A stretch of DNA of 64,000 nt from Arthrobacter sp. PM3 (lineage in GTDB: Bacteria; Actinomycetota; Actinomycetes; Actinomycetales; Micrococcaceae), in assembly GCF_003352915.1 (NCBI RefSeq), contig NZ_CP022314.1, positions 1,137,529 through 1,201,528 of the forward strand, in the 5' to 3' direction. A program made the translations under genes and the position numbers. The number at the start of each line of letters is the position of its first letter. Position 1 is the stretch's first letter. Below the pieces are notes generated by a model that had not been told where the DNA came from, made no database searches, and worked only from the letters and a program-made list of their open reading frames with translations. Shown in pieces: positions 1-8,185 of this stretch.

Positions 1-76
1 TGGCCCGCACGACGTCGCCGTCCAGCCACCCGGTGACGGGACCGCACGGCGGGGCAAAGGCAGGGGTGGCGCCCAT
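1..76 (-). CDS. Possible 5' end of a carboxylesterase-like gene (cut by left edge)
   Basis: An ATG at 76 on the minus strand opens a frame that stays open to the window edge. It encodes about 25 residues including GPVTGWLDGDVVRA, which resembles the N-terminus of type-B carboxylesterases (a short strand, then a turn, then V-V-R-A before the usual G-I-P-Y-A). It would begin only five bases after the stop of the GntR-type regulator, so the two would be cotranscribed. The ribosome-binding site is weak (AAGG). Only 25 codons are visible, so the family call is tentative. Confidence 0.35.
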   Translation of the reverse strand, partial: MGATPAFAPPCGPVTGWLDGDVVRA

Positions 77-81
77 GGGCC

Positions 82-792
82 TTAGCTGTTCTTCAGCAGG
101 GCCACATCGGAGACGAGGTCGATGTGCTCCAGCATCGCCGCCGCCGCGGCCGCGGGGTCCTTGGCCCGGATCGCTTCGGCGATCTTGCGGTGGGAGGCGA
201 GCGACTGCTCCGGCCGGCCGGGCTGCCCGAGGGATTCGAGCCGGGTCTCCAGCACCATGCCGGCAATGAACGTCATCAGCTGGGCCAGGACGGCCGAATG
301 CGCCGCCGCGGTCACGGCCTGGTGGAAGAGCTCGTCGCCGCGCGCGCCCCGGTCCCCCGAGGCGACTTCATCGGCCATGGCCTCGAGGGCGTGATCGATG
401 GCGGCCATGTCCTGCCCGGTGCGCCGGGCGGCGGCGAGCTCGGCAAGCTTGACCTCCAGAGTGCTGCGCGCTTCGACGATCTCGGGCAGCCGGCTGCGGT
501 GCTCGCGGAGCCCCTTGATCACGGACGGGACGTTGGGCCGGTAGACCAGCACCGCTCCGGTGCCGTGCTGGACGTCGATCACGCCGAGGACCTCCAAGGC
601 CACCAGGGCCTGCGCGAGCGTGGCCCGCGAAACCCCCAGCCGCTCGGCAAGCTCCCGCTCGGCCGGCAGCGTATCGCCCGGACCCAGCTGGGCGGACTCG
701 ATGAAGTCCATGATCTGCTCCACCAGCTGCTCGTAGAGCCGGGGCCGCGAAACGCGGGAAATCTGGTGCGTTGTTGCCGACTGCTTTGCCAT
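82..792 (-). CDS. GntR/FadR-family transcriptional regulator (FCD domain)
   Basis: This 236-residue protein is a metabolite-responsive DNA-binding repressor of the FadR subfamily. Residues about 15-80 form the winged helix-turn-helix (LGVSRATLAQALVALEVLG is the recognition helix region, followed by the wing V-Q-H-G-T-G). The rest is an all-helical FCD ligand domain with the family's His residues (E-L-F-H-Q near 155, S-H-R-K near 200), which usually bind a metal and a carboxylate ligand. It diverges from the MatC-type carrier operon, and a CCTAG-TGT-CTAGG palindrome lies between them, so it probably controls that operon and itself. By position it resembles MatR of malonate operons; the ligand is inferred, not shown. 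Confidence 0.88.
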   Translation of the reverse strand: MAKQSATTHQISRVSRPRLYEQLVEQIMDFIESAQLGPGDTLPAERELAERLGVSRATLAQALVALEVLGVIDVQHGTGAVLVYRPNVPSVIKGLREHRSRLPEIVEARSTLEVKLAELAAARRTGQDMAAIDHALEAMADEVASGDRGARGDELFHQAVTAAAHSAVLAQLMTFIAGMVLETRLESLGQPGRPEQSLASHRKIAEAIRAKDPAAAAAAMLEHIDLVSDVALLKNS

Positions 793-839
793 GCGTGTCC
801 TTCCACCCTGTCCTGATGCCCAAGACTACCGGAGAACTA

Positions 840-866
840 TTGACAAAGAGACCTAGTGTCTAGGAG
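840..866 (+). promoter_or_regulatory. Promoter of the MatC operon with overlapping palindromic operator
   Basis: A consensus -35 TTGACA lies at 840-845 and a TAGGAG at 861-866 may serve as -10 (15-bp spacer, short). The perfect inverted repeat CCTAG-TGT-CTAGG at 852-864 sits between and over these boxes, and a further CTAGG occurs at 868-872. A palindrome of this size over a divergent promoter fits a FadR-type repressor site. The ribosome-binding site GGAGGAA follows at about 906-912. Confidence 0.5.
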
Positions 867-916
867 GCTAGGCCACTAAGCCAGTCCGTCATCCACTTTA
901 ATCCGGAGGAACAACG

Positions 917-2308
917 ATGTCCGCTCCCGTCCTGTCCATCATCATCCTGGCGGTGATGTTTCTCCTGGCCACGGTGCTGCCCCTCAACATGGGCGCCCTG
1001 GCCTTTGTCGGAGCCTTCGTGCTGGGTTCTGTCGTGCTCGGCATGTCCACGGCCGACATCCTGGCCAACTTCCCCGGCGGCCTGTTCCTGACGATCGTCG
1101 GAGTCACCTACCTGTTCGCAATTGCCCAGAACAACGGGACGATTGACCTGCTGGTCCGGGGCGCCGTGCGGCTGGTGGGCAGCAAAGTGGCCCTGATCCC
1201 GTGGGTCATGTTCGCCATCACCGCGGTGATTACCGCCGTCGGCGCCCTCTCCCCGGCCGCCGTTGCGATCATCGCGCCGATCGCCCTCAGCTTCGCCGCC
1301 AGGTACAAAATCAATCCGCTGATGATGGGCATGATGGTCATCCACGGCGCCCAGGCCGGCGGCTTCTCCCCCATCGCCGTCTACGGCGTCACGGTCAACG
1401 GCATCATCGCCAAGACGCAGCTTGAGGCCAACCCCATGGCGATCTTCCTCGCCAGCTTTCTCTTCAACCTCGCCATCGCCGCGGTGCTCTTTATGGTCCT
1501 GGGCGGCAGCAAGCTGCTTACCACCAAGACCGGACGACTCGTAGAGCAGGCAGCGGAGTCGCGGATCGCCGTCAGCGTCGGGACCCGGGCGGCCGGCGTC
1601 ACCCTTCAGGGTTCGGGCTCGGACATCTCTTCGTCAGGCGTGACCGGCAAGGGGACCTCGGGCCCGGTCCAGGCCGGAGACCCGGCTGCGGCCTCGAGCG
1701 GCGCCCGCGCCAATGTCCCGCAGTTCGTGACCGTCCTGGGCCTGATCGCCCTCGCGGTCATCTCGCTGGGATTCAAGGTGGACGTCGGATTCGTCTCCAT
1801 CACCATCGCCATCATCCTGGCGCTCGTCTCGCCGGCCGCCCAGAAGGGCGCCGTGAACAAGATCAGCTGGTCCACCGTCCTGCTCATTTGCGGCATGCTC
1901 ACGTTCGTTGGTGTCCTGGAGGAAGCCGGCACCATCAAGTTTGTCTCCGACGGCGTGGCCGGCCTCGGCATGCCGCTGCTCGCGGCCCTGGTGATCTGCT
2001 ACATCGGCGCCGTGGTTTCCGCTTTCGCCTCGTCCACCGCCATCCTCGCGGCCCTCATCCCGCTGGCCGTCCCGTTCCTCGCCACGGGCGAGATCGGTGC
2101 CGTCGGGCTGATCGCGGCCCTGGCCGTCGCCGCCACCATCGTTGACGTATCCCCGTTTTCCACCAACGGGGCCCTGGTGCTCGCCAACGCCTCCGAGGAC
2201 GTGGACAAGGACAAGTTCTACAAGCAGATCCTGGCCTACAGCGGCGTCGTCGTCGCCGCCGGACCCGCCATCGCCTGGCTGGTCATGGTGGTCCCCGGCT
2301 GGATGTGA
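917..2308 (+). CDS. MatC/SLC13-type dicarboxylate carrier
   Basis: A 463-residue polytopic membrane protein of the ion transporter superfamily, with an N-terminal MatC-like domain (about residues 1-150) and repeated hydrophobic spans. A polar, Ser/Gly-rich cytoplasmic loop (about residues 205-265) splits the two halves, as in other MatC/GntT-type carriers. Each half carries the helix-break signature typical of the superfamily (A-Q-A-G-G-F-S-P and S-P-F-S-T-N-G). MatC proteins import malonate or similar dicarboxylates. The start is supported by a strong GGAGGAA ribosome-binding site. It is the first gene of an operon with a CoA-transferase and a carboxyltransferase, and a GntR regulator diverges from it. 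Malonate is the most likely substrate, but other dicarboxylates are possible. Confidence 0.85.
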   Translation: MSAPVLSIIILAVMFLLATVLPLNMGALAFVGAFVLGSVVLGMSTADILANFPGGLFLTIVGVTYLFAIAQNNGTIDLLVRGAVRLVGSKVALIPWVMFAITAVITAVGALSPAAVAIIAPIALSFAARYKINPLMMGMMVIHGAQAGGFSPIAVYGVTVNGIIAKTQLEANPMAIFLASFLFNLAIAAVLFMVLGGSKLLTTKTGRLVEQAAESRIAVSVGTRAAGVTLQGSGSDISSSGVTGKGTSGPVQAGDPAAASSGARANVPQFVTVLGLIALAVISLGFKVDVGFVSITIAIILALVSPAAQKGAVNKISWSTVLLICGMLTFVGVLEEAGTIKFVSDGVAGLGMPLLAALVICYIGAVVSAFASSTAILAALIPLAVPFLATGEIGAVGLIAALAVAATIVDVSPFSTNGALVLANASEDVDKDKFYKQILAYSGVVVAAGPAIAWLVMVVPGWM

Positions 2309-2386
2309 CCGGCCGGGATGCGGCCGCCACTCTCATCAACCCGCCACAACACCGGCAGCCCACTAGCAAAAGAAGGAACATCCGTC

Positions 2387-3613
2387 ATGAGCACTGAACC
2401 AACGCCCCGGCCCGAAGGCCCGCTGTCCGGCTACCTGGTGGTGGACCTGAGCCGCGCCCTCGCCGGCCCGCACGCGGCAATGATGCTGGCAGACCTCGGA
2501 GCGCGGGTCATCAAGGTCGAAAACCCGGGCACCGGGGATGACACCCGCGGCTGGGGCCCGCCGTTCGTGGGCCCCGAGGACGATCCCCAGGCCACCTACT
2601 TCCTGTCCTGCAACCGCAACAAGGAGTCCATCGCCCTGGACCTGAAGAGCGACGACGGGCGGACCGTCCTGCGTAAACTGCTCGAACGCGCCGACGTCGT
2701 GATCGAGAACTTCCGCCCCGGCGTCCTGGACCGGCTCGGGTTCTCCGCCGCCGGGATGCATGCCCTGAACCCGCGCCTGGTGATCCTGTCCATCACCGGC
2801 TTCGGCCACGACGGGCCGGAATCCCGGCGCAGCGGCTACGACCAGATCCTGCAGGGTGAAGCCGGGCTGATGTCCCTCACCGGCTCCGGACCGGACGATC
2901 CCCAGCGCGTGGGGGTGCCCATCGCCGATCTGCTCTCCGGCATGTACGGCGCCTTCGGCACGCTCGCGGCCCTGCTGCAGCGGGAACGGACCGGCCGCGG
3001 GCAGATCGTCCGCACGTCCCTGCTGGCGGCCCTGATCGGGGTCCACGCCTTCCAGGGCACGCGCGCCACTGTGGCCGGCGAAGTTCCCCGGGCCCAGGGC
3101 AACCACCACCCCTCAATCGCCCCCTACGGACTGTTCCGCTGCCGGCGGGGCCGGGTGCAGATCAGCGTGGGCAGCGAGAAACTCTGGGCCACGTTCGCCG
3201 CCACGTTCGGGATCGACACCCGGCCGGAATTCGCCACCAACGCGGACCGCGTCCGGAACCGGGAAAAGGTGATCGAAGAGGTGGAGCGCGTGTTCTCGGA
3301 CTACGACGCCGGACCGCTGCTGGCCAAACTCAACGACGCCGGGATCCCGGCCGGCAAGGTCCGGACTCTGGACGAGGTGTACGCGTGGGATCAGGTGCAT
3401 TCCCAGGGCCTGGTGATTGACGTGGACCACAAGGTCCTGGGCAATGTGAGCCTGCCGGGGCCGCCGCTGCGGTTCTTCGCGTCCGCCGACACCGCAGAAA
3501 CCACCCTCCAGGCCCACACGGCTCCGCCGCTGCTGGACCAGGACGGGGACCGGATCCGGCAATGGCTGGGGCTCTCCGCAGCGGGCGGATCCGGCCGGGG
3601 GGAAGGCCGGTGA
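2387..3613 (+). CDS. Class III (CaiB/BaiF) CoA-transferase
   Basis: This 408-residue enzyme belongs to the family III CoA-transferases (Frc, CaiB), which move CoA between carboxylic acids through a mixed anhydride on an Asp. That Asp is D181 in the conserved G-V-P-I-A-D-L-L-S-G stretch. The N-terminal Rossmann part contains V-V-D-L-S-R-A-L-A-G-P and the V-I-E-N-F-R-P-G motif near residue 105. I chose the ATG at 2387 over an upstream in-frame start because AGAAGGAA precedes it at a good distance. It follows the carrier gene and its stop overlaps the GTG start of the next gene. Context suggests it activates the imported dicarboxylate to its CoA ester. Confidence 0.88.
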   Translation: MSTEPTPRPEGPLSGYLVVDLSRALAGPHAAMMLADLGARVIKVENPGTGDDTRGWGPPFVGPEDDPQATYFLSCNRNKESIALDLKSDDGRTVLRKLLERADVVIENFRPGVLDRLGFSAAGMHALNPRLVILSITGFGHDGPESRRSGYDQILQGEAGLMSLTGSGPDDPQRVGVPIADLLSGMYGAFGTLAALLQRERTGRGQIVRTSLLAALIGVHAFQGTRATVAGEVPRAQGNHHPSIAPYGLFRCRRGRVQISVGSEKLWATFAATFGIDTRPEFATNADRVRNREKVIEEVERVFSDYDAGPLLAKLNDAGIPAGKVRTLDEVYAWDQVHSQGLVIDVDHKVLGNVSLPGPPLRFFASADTAETTLQAHTAPPLLDQDGDRIRQWLGLSAAGGSGRGEGR

Positions 3614-5190
3614 GCACGAGACTGGAACAGAATATGCGGCGTCTGGACGCCGCCGGCCTCATCGCAGCCGTCCTGGATCCCGGCTCCTACCGCAGCTGGG
3701 ACACCGCGGTGACCGATCCGGCTCCGGACGCAGCCTACCGGGAGGAACTGGCCGCGGCCCGGGCCAAGACCGGTGTGGACGAATCCGTCCTCACCGGCGA
3801 AGGCCGGATCCGCGGCCGCCGCGTGGCCGTCGTCGTCAGTGAATTCCGGTTCCTCGCCGGCTCCATCGGCCAGGCCGCGGCGGAACGGATCGTTGCCGCC
3901 GTCGAGCGCGCCACCCGTGAAGGCCTGCCCCTGCTCGCAGGGCCGGCCTCGGGCGGCACCCGGATGCAGGAAGGAACCATCGCGTTCCTGTCCATGGTGA
4001 AAATCACCGCGGCCGTGCGGACCCACCGGCAGGCCGGACTGCCCTACCTGGTCTACCTGCGGCATCCCACCACCGGCGGCGTCATGGCCTCGTGGGGCTC
4101 CCTCGGCCACATCACCGCCGCCGAGCCCGGCGCCCTGCTCGGCTTCCTCGGCCCCCGGGTCTACGAGGCCCTGCACGGCGAGCCGTTCCCCGCGGGCATC
4201 CAGAGCGCCGAAAACCTCTTCGACAAGGGGCTGATCGACGCGGTGGTCCCGCCCGGTCAGCTCTCCGGCGTCCTCGACTGTGCGCTGCGCATCCTGGCCA
4301 CCGGCCCGGGCCCGCTGCCGGCGCCCCCGGCGACGCTGTCCGTGATGCCGTCCCGCATCGGCGCCTGGGAATCGATCGGCATCTCCCGCGATCCGCGCCG
4401 TCCGGATCTGCGGCAACTGCTGGCCCACGGCGCCCGGGATGTCCTGCCGCTCCACGGCACCGGCCAGGGCGAAAAGGATCCCGGTCTGCAGCTGGCCCTG
4501 GCCCGTTTCGGTGCGGAATCCTGCGTGGTGATCGGCCACACCCGGCCCAAACCCGGGCGGCCGACGGCGATGGGCCCGGCGTCGCTGCGGGAGGCACGCC
4601 GCGGCATGCATCTGGCCGAAGAACTCCGGCTGCCGCTGCTCACCGTCATCGATACGGCCGGCGCGGCCCTGTCCCCGGAGGCCGAGGAAGGCGGCCTGGC
4701 CGGCGAGATCGCCCGTTCCCTGCATGACCTGATCGGGCTGAACGTTCCCACGGTGTCCGTCCTGCTCGGCCAGGGCGCCGGCGGTGGTGCCCTGGCGTTG
4801 CTTCCCGCGGACCGGACCATCGCGGCCCAGCATGCCTGGCTGTCTCCCCTGCCGCCGGAGGGCGCCAGCGCAATCGTCCACCGGAGCACCGACTTCGCAC
4901 CGGCGATGTCCGCGGCCCAGGGCGTCAACGTCGCATCCCTGTACGCGGCAGGGCTCGTGGAGCACCTCGTGGACGAACGGCCCGACGCCGCACACGAGGC
5001 GCAAGCGTTTTGCCGGCGCCTCGGCCTCGCGATCGAATACGAGCTCGCCGCCCTCGCCGGGGCCGGGACCGCCGGGCTGCTCACCGGACGGCTCGGGAAA
5101 TACGCCCGGCTGGGCAACTACCTTGCACCCGGGCACAACGTACCCCGGGACCCTGTCCAGGCCGGCGGGGCCGGCCGGGGGCAGAGCTGA
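3610..5190 (+). CDS. Fused AccD-AccA-type carboxyltransferase
   Basis: This 526-residue protein joins two crotonase-fold carboxyltransferase halves. Residues about 1-245 are AccD-like (A-S-G-G-T-R-M-Q-E-G near 115-125, and T-G-G-V-M-A-S-W, then G-F-L-G-P-R-V). Residues about 250-526 are AccA-like (D-T-A-G-A near 355, E-E-G-G, G-Q-G-A-G-G-G-A-L-A). The N-terminal zinc ribbon of bacterial AccD is absent. The start is GTG at 3610, overlapping the upstream TGA as GTGA, so the genes are translationally coupled. No biotin carboxylase or biotin carrier gene is nearby. It may act with a distant AccBC or run in the decarboxylating direction on the acyl-CoA made by the CoA-transferase; the latter is inference. 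Confidence 0.82.
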   Translation: MSTRLEQNMRRLDAAGLIAAVLDPGSYRSWDTAVTDPAPDAAYREELAAARAKTGVDESVLTGEGRIRGRRVAVVVSEFRFLAGSIGQAAAERIVAAVERATREGLPLLAGPASGGTRMQEGTIAFLSMVKITAAVRTHRQAGLPYLVYLRHPTTGGVMASWGSLGHITAAEPGALLGFLGPRVYEALHGEPFPAGIQSAENLFDKGLIDAVVPPGQLSGVLDCALRILATGPGPLPAPPATLSVMPSRIGAWESIGISRDPRRPDLRQLLAHGARDVLPLHGTGQGEKDPGLQLALARFGAESCVVIGHTRPKPGRPTAMGPASLREARRGMHLAEELRLPLLTVIDTAGAALSPEAEEGGLAGEIARSLHDLIGLNVPTVSVLLGQGAGGGALALLPADRTIAAQHAWLSPLPPEGASAIVHRSTDFAPAMSAAQGVNVASLYAAGLVEHLVDERPDAAHEAQAFCRRLGLAIEYELAALAGAGTAGLLTGRLGKYARLGNYLAPGHNVPRDPVQAGGAGRGQS

Positions 5191-5214
5191 CAGGGACGGC
5201 TTACGGGGCCGCGG

Positions 5215-5961
5215 CTACAGCAGGCTCGCGAAGTCCGCTTTGCTGAGCGCGGCGTAGCGGCCGTAGGCGGCGACCACGGCGGCCTCGATGGCAGCGACGT
5301 CGAGTCCCGGCACGAGGTCATCGGCCGCCCCCGCCGTCGCCGGGTCCCACTCCAGGCCGAGCGCGGCGTAGCTGGCCTCCAGGACAGCGCGGATCGGGGC
5401 GGAATTCTCCACCACGATCACTGAACTGAAGAGCCAGCCGCCGGCGACCACCCGCTGGGCCGTGCCTACCAGTTTAATCCGGCGCTCCGGGACCTGCGGG
5501 TCGGTGCCGTGCACGCTGAATTCGCCGGGGCAGTATTCCCCCGGGATCTCGCCGACGCCGGCATCCACGCCCGCGTCGCGCAGCGCCCGGGCGAGCAGTT
5601 CGCCAAACAACGCAAAGCGGCCCTTGGCCCCGGCGATCGCGTCGGCGTCGGGTTCCAGGTGATCGATGACCAGCGTTCCCTGGTGGTACGCGGCGGCGCG
5701 GCCCCCGGCTTTGCGGACCAGGGGCTCGAAGCCCTGCTCCCGGCAGGCAGCGGCTGCGGCCTCGAACCCGGGCAGGTGCGTGTCGCGCTGCCCGAACGCC
5801 ACCGTGGGAACCGGGCGGTAGAGCCGCAGAGTGGGACCCAGCGCGCCGGCCTTGACCTTCTGGAGCAGCCCGAGGGCGAAGTCGAGGTCGGCGGCGGCGC
5901 CGAGGGATTCTTCCTGCCGGACCAACGTCAGTGTCCGGGGTCCGGCCGGTGCCTGCGGCAT
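5215..5961 (-). CDS. Lipoate-protein ligase A-like protein (BPL/LplA family)
   Basis: A 248-residue protein of the biotin/lipoate ligase fold, which attaches lipoyl (or biotinyl/octanoyl) groups to lysines of carrier domains. Visible family motifs are R-K-A-G-G-R-A-A-A-Y-H-Q-G (the lipoyl-AMP loop with its His), and R-R-I-K-L-V-G-T-A-Q-R, whose Lys matches the catalytic lysine. Longer upstream starts exist, but the ATG at 5961 has GGGAG at proper spacing and removes a tail that overlaps the divergent gene. Only 16 bp separate it from the divergent DUF2177 gene. It lies convergent to the carboxyltransferase; any link to that biotin-type enzyme is only suggestive. Confidence 0.8.
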   Translation of the reverse strand: MPQAPAGPRTLTLVRQEESLGAAADLDFALGLLQKVKAGALGPTLRLYRPVPTVAFGQRDTHLPGFEAAAAACREQGFEPLVRKAGGRAAAYHQGTLVIDHLEPDADAIAGAKGRFALFGELLARALRDAGVDAGVGEIPGEYCPGEFSVHGTDPQVPERRIKLVGTAQRVVAGGWLFSSVIVVENSAPIRAVLEASYAALGLEWDPATAGAADDLVPGLDVAAIEAAVVAAYGRYAALSKADFASLL

Positions 5962-5977
5962 GTTGTTATGCTCCCTT

Positions 5978-6367
5978 ATGGTCATCCTGCAATTCCTCGT
6001 CGTAGCGGCCGCGTTCGCCGTCATCGATGCCATCTGGCTCAAGACGATGAACCCGTTCTACCGCCGCCAGATCGGTGACCTGCTGGCCGACAAGCCCAAT
6101 CTAGGGTACGCGGTGGTGTTCTACGTGATCTACATTGCAGGGATCGTGTTCTTCGCCTTGGGCCCGGCGCTCGACGGCGGCACCTGGCTCACCGCCGTCG
6201 GCTACGGCGCCGCCCTGGGCGTGTTCGGCTACGCCACCTACGATCTGACCAACGCCGCCACGCTCAGGACCTGGCCGTGGCAGCTGATCATCATCGACAT
6301 CCTGTGGGGCGCCGTTCTGACGGCCCTGGCCACCCTGGCCGGCTGGCTGGTCTTCCACACGAGCTAG
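5978..6367 (+). CDS. DUF2177 family membrane protein
   Basis: A 129-residue integral membrane protein with four predicted hydrophobic helices. It carries the DUF2177 hallmarks: an early D-A-I-W-L-K just after helix 1, Y-D-L-T-N-A-A-T-L near residue 85, and W-P-W near residue 96. Function of the family is unknown. There is no clear ribosome-binding site before the ATG at 5978, so it may be translated from a leaderless or near-leaderless transcript, since the divergent ligase start is only 16 bp away. An alternative in-frame ATG lies at 5960. Confidence 0.82.
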   Translation: MVILQFLVVAAAFAVIDAIWLKTMNPFYRRQIGDLLADKPNLGYAVVFYVIYIAGIVFFALGPALDGGTWLTAVGYGAALGVFGYATYDLTNAATLRTWPWQLIIIDILWGAVLTALATLAGWLVFHTS

Positions 6368-6396
6368 GACCCGCCAGGGTCAGGATTGGCGCCGGG

Positions 6397-7200
6397 TCAG
6401 GACTTCCGCAGCGTCAGGATCTGCTCGGCGCGGCCGAACGGTCCGGTGAGGTCGTGCAGCACGGTGGAGGTCAGCCCGATCCCGTCCGTGCCGAACGAGA
6501 CCTCGTTGTCCAGGCCCAGCCACTCCCCCTCCGGCTGCCGGTACATGTGGACCTGCAGATCCAGATTGGGAAAGGCGTAGCTGCCCTTGCCCGGCGGGAC
6601 GCGGGCGGCGATGCCGTTGGCTGTGTCCACGAGCCCGATCAGCCGGGCGAGGTCACCGCTGTCGGCACGGTCGGTCAGCGGGTGGTCGGTGTGCAGCCAC
6701 ACCGTGCCGGAGCCTGCGCGGTGGCCGGCGGCGATCCGCATGTGGAGCGAGGCGATGTAGCCGCCGGGCCAGATTTCCGCGGCGTCGTACGGTTCGCAGT
6801 CCTCCGGCGCAGGGATCCGCGGATCCTCGAACGCCGCGATCGCGGAGGTGTCCGAGGTGATCATCCGCCAGGCGGTGGCCCGGATCGCCGTGCGTCCGGC
6901 CGCCACGAGCTCGGCCTGCACCAGCTCGATGGTCCGGCCGGGACGGAGCGTCGAGGTCACCACTTCAAACTCCCCGCCGGGGATAAGGCCAAGGATCTCG
7001 TAGCTGATCCGGGCCATGCGCATGTCCTCCCGCGGCTCATGCCTGGCCAGGCAGTCGGCCATGATGCCGGACGCGGGGGCCATGTGCTGCTCGTGTTCAT
7101 TCCAGGCACCCTGCGCGTGGATCGTGGAACGGAACCGCCCTTCCCCCAGCACCTGGTAGTAGGAATCGCCCTCGGCCAGAACAGGCAGTTCAGCAGTCAA
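6397..7200 (-). CDS. Acyl-CoA thioesterase-like protein (double hotdog)
   Basis: This 267-residue protein looks like the actinobacterial thioesterase-like superfamily, which has two consecutive hotdog domains (about residues 1-125 and 150-267). The first includes A-S-G-I-M-A-D-C-L-A-R and R-M-A-R-I-S-Y-E-I-L-G-L; the second contains L-I-G-L-V-D-T-A-N-G-I, with the D-x-x-N cluster typical of the active site, and ends in a strand pattern ending G-R-A-E-Q. Such enzymes hydrolyse acyl-CoA. It stands alone between convergent and divergent neighbours. The acyl-chain preference cannot be read from sequence. Confidence 0.75.
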   Translation of the reverse strand: MTAELPVLAEGDSYYQVLGEGRFRSTIHAQGAWNEHEQHMAPASGIMADCLARHEPREDMRMARISYEILGLIPGGEFEVVTSTLRPGRTIELVQAELVAAGRTAIRATAWRMITSDTSAIAAFEDPRIPAPEDCEPYDAAEIWPGGYIASLHMRIAAGHRAGSGTVWLHTDHPLTDRADSGDLARLIGLVDTANGIAARVPPGKGSYAFPNLDLQVHMYRQPEGEWLGLDNEVSFGTDGIGLTSTVLHDLTGPFGRAEQILTLRKS

Positions 7201-7369
7201 CGTCGACCTTTCGCAGCTTCCATCGGAGAATTCCAGACCACCCTATCGCCTCAGGCGCCGACCGCCCGGCGTCCGCTGCGGACGCCATGCTCAATATTCA
7301 GCGTTCGGCCAGCCGGACTGGGTAGACTCGATCCCAGCGTCCGCGACTATTTACCGAAGGGGTGCCCTC

Positions 7370-8080
7370 CTGATCCGAGTCATCAGCTACAACCTCCGCA
7401 AGCACAAGGCCAGTGGTGAGCTGGTCGATCTGGCCCGCGATTTCGAAGTTGATGCTTTGTGCCTCCAGGAGTGCGACACCGAGGACCTGCCGGCCACCAT
7501 CGGCAATCTGCACCTGGCCGACGCCACCCGAGGCAACCGGCTGGGGCTGGCGATCTACTACCGCAAGGACCGCTTCACGGCCTTCGACACCAAAACGTTC
7601 GCGTTGAAGAAGTCCCTGCACGACCGGGTCCTGGCCCCCGCGCACGAGCGGCTCATCGGCACCCGCGTCATGGACAACGAAACCGACCACGAACTCGTCA
7701 TCGCGTCCTTCCACGCAGCGCCGCTGACGGCGTCGAACTCGCTGCGGCGCAACCAGATCCATGCCGCCCACGCGGAGCTCCTGAGCATGGGCGGCGGCTT
7801 GATGTCGCTGATGGTCGGTGACTTCAACTACCCGTTCTTCACCAAGTCCCTGACTGCGCAGATGAAGGACGCCGGCTACGACCTCTCGCTCAGCGACCGC
7901 CGGACCTACACCCGCTACAAGGTCTTCAAGGGCCACTTCGACTTCGCCACGTCGCAGGGGCTGGAAATTGAAAGCGTGGAGACGCTGCCCCGCGGCGCCT
8001 CGGACCACCTCCCCATCCTGATCTCGGCGGAATACGGCCAGGAAGCATCCGGGAACGGTTCGGGTCCGGCCGGTACGTAG
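7370..8080 (+). CDS. Endonuclease/exonuclease/phosphatase family protein (CTG start)
   Basis: This protein of about 236 residues has the DNase I-like fold. Metal and catalytic motifs are clear: N-L-R-K-H near the N-terminus, C-L-Q-E-C-D with the metal-binding Glu, G-D-F-N-Y, and the final S-D-H-L-P-I-L. Conserved N-terminal sequence (I-R-V-I-S-Y-N-L-R-K) lies upstream of the first TTG or ATG-like start. The reading frame there has no ATG, GTG or TTG, but a CTG at 7370 sits seven bases after GAAGGGG. I therefore assign a rare CTG start. The substrate could be a nucleic acid, a phosphoinositide-like molecule or a sugar phosphate. Confidence 0.78.
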   Translation: MIRVISYNLRKHKASGELVDLARDFEVDALCLQECDTEDLPATIGNLHLADATRGNRLGLAIYYRKDRFTAFDTKTFALKKSLHDRVLAPAHERLIGTRVMDNETDHELVIASFHAAPLTASNSLRRNQIHAAHAELLSMGGGLMSLMVGDFNYPFFTKSLTAQMKDAGYDLSLSDRRTYTRYKVFKGHFDFATSQGLEIESVETLPRGASDHLPILISAEYGQEASGNGSGPAGT

Positions 8081-8102
8081 GCGCCGGCCCGGTAAGCGCA
8101 CC

Positions 8103-8135
8103 CGGAAAGAACACCCGGTGAACAAGCGGTGAACC
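8103..8135 (-). promoter_or_regulatory. Putative PHO box: three 11-bp direct repeats
   Basis: Read on the minus strand, three contiguous 11-bp units occur: GGTTCACCGCT (8125-8135), TGTTCACCGGG (8114-8124) and TGTTCTTTCCG (8103-8113). The GTTCACC direct repeat with 11-bp pitch is the known PhoP-binding PHO box of Streptomyces and relatives. It lies 51 bp upstream of the start of the first secreted phosphoesterase, with an AT-richer TTATCTTAACTT at 8153-8164 that could supply a -10. Phosphate-starvation control is therefore likely. Confidence 0.6.
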
Positions 8136-8185
8136 CGGCATAGAAAGCACCCTTATCTTAACTTTGGCGTGATCTACTGCTGGGC

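Noticed and set aside
3391..5136. 581-codon open frame on the minus strand over the carboxyltransferase gene
   Set aside because: It is antisense to a gene with full family motifs; composition is Gly/Arg/Pro-rich without domain pattern, as expected for a GC-rich shadow frame.
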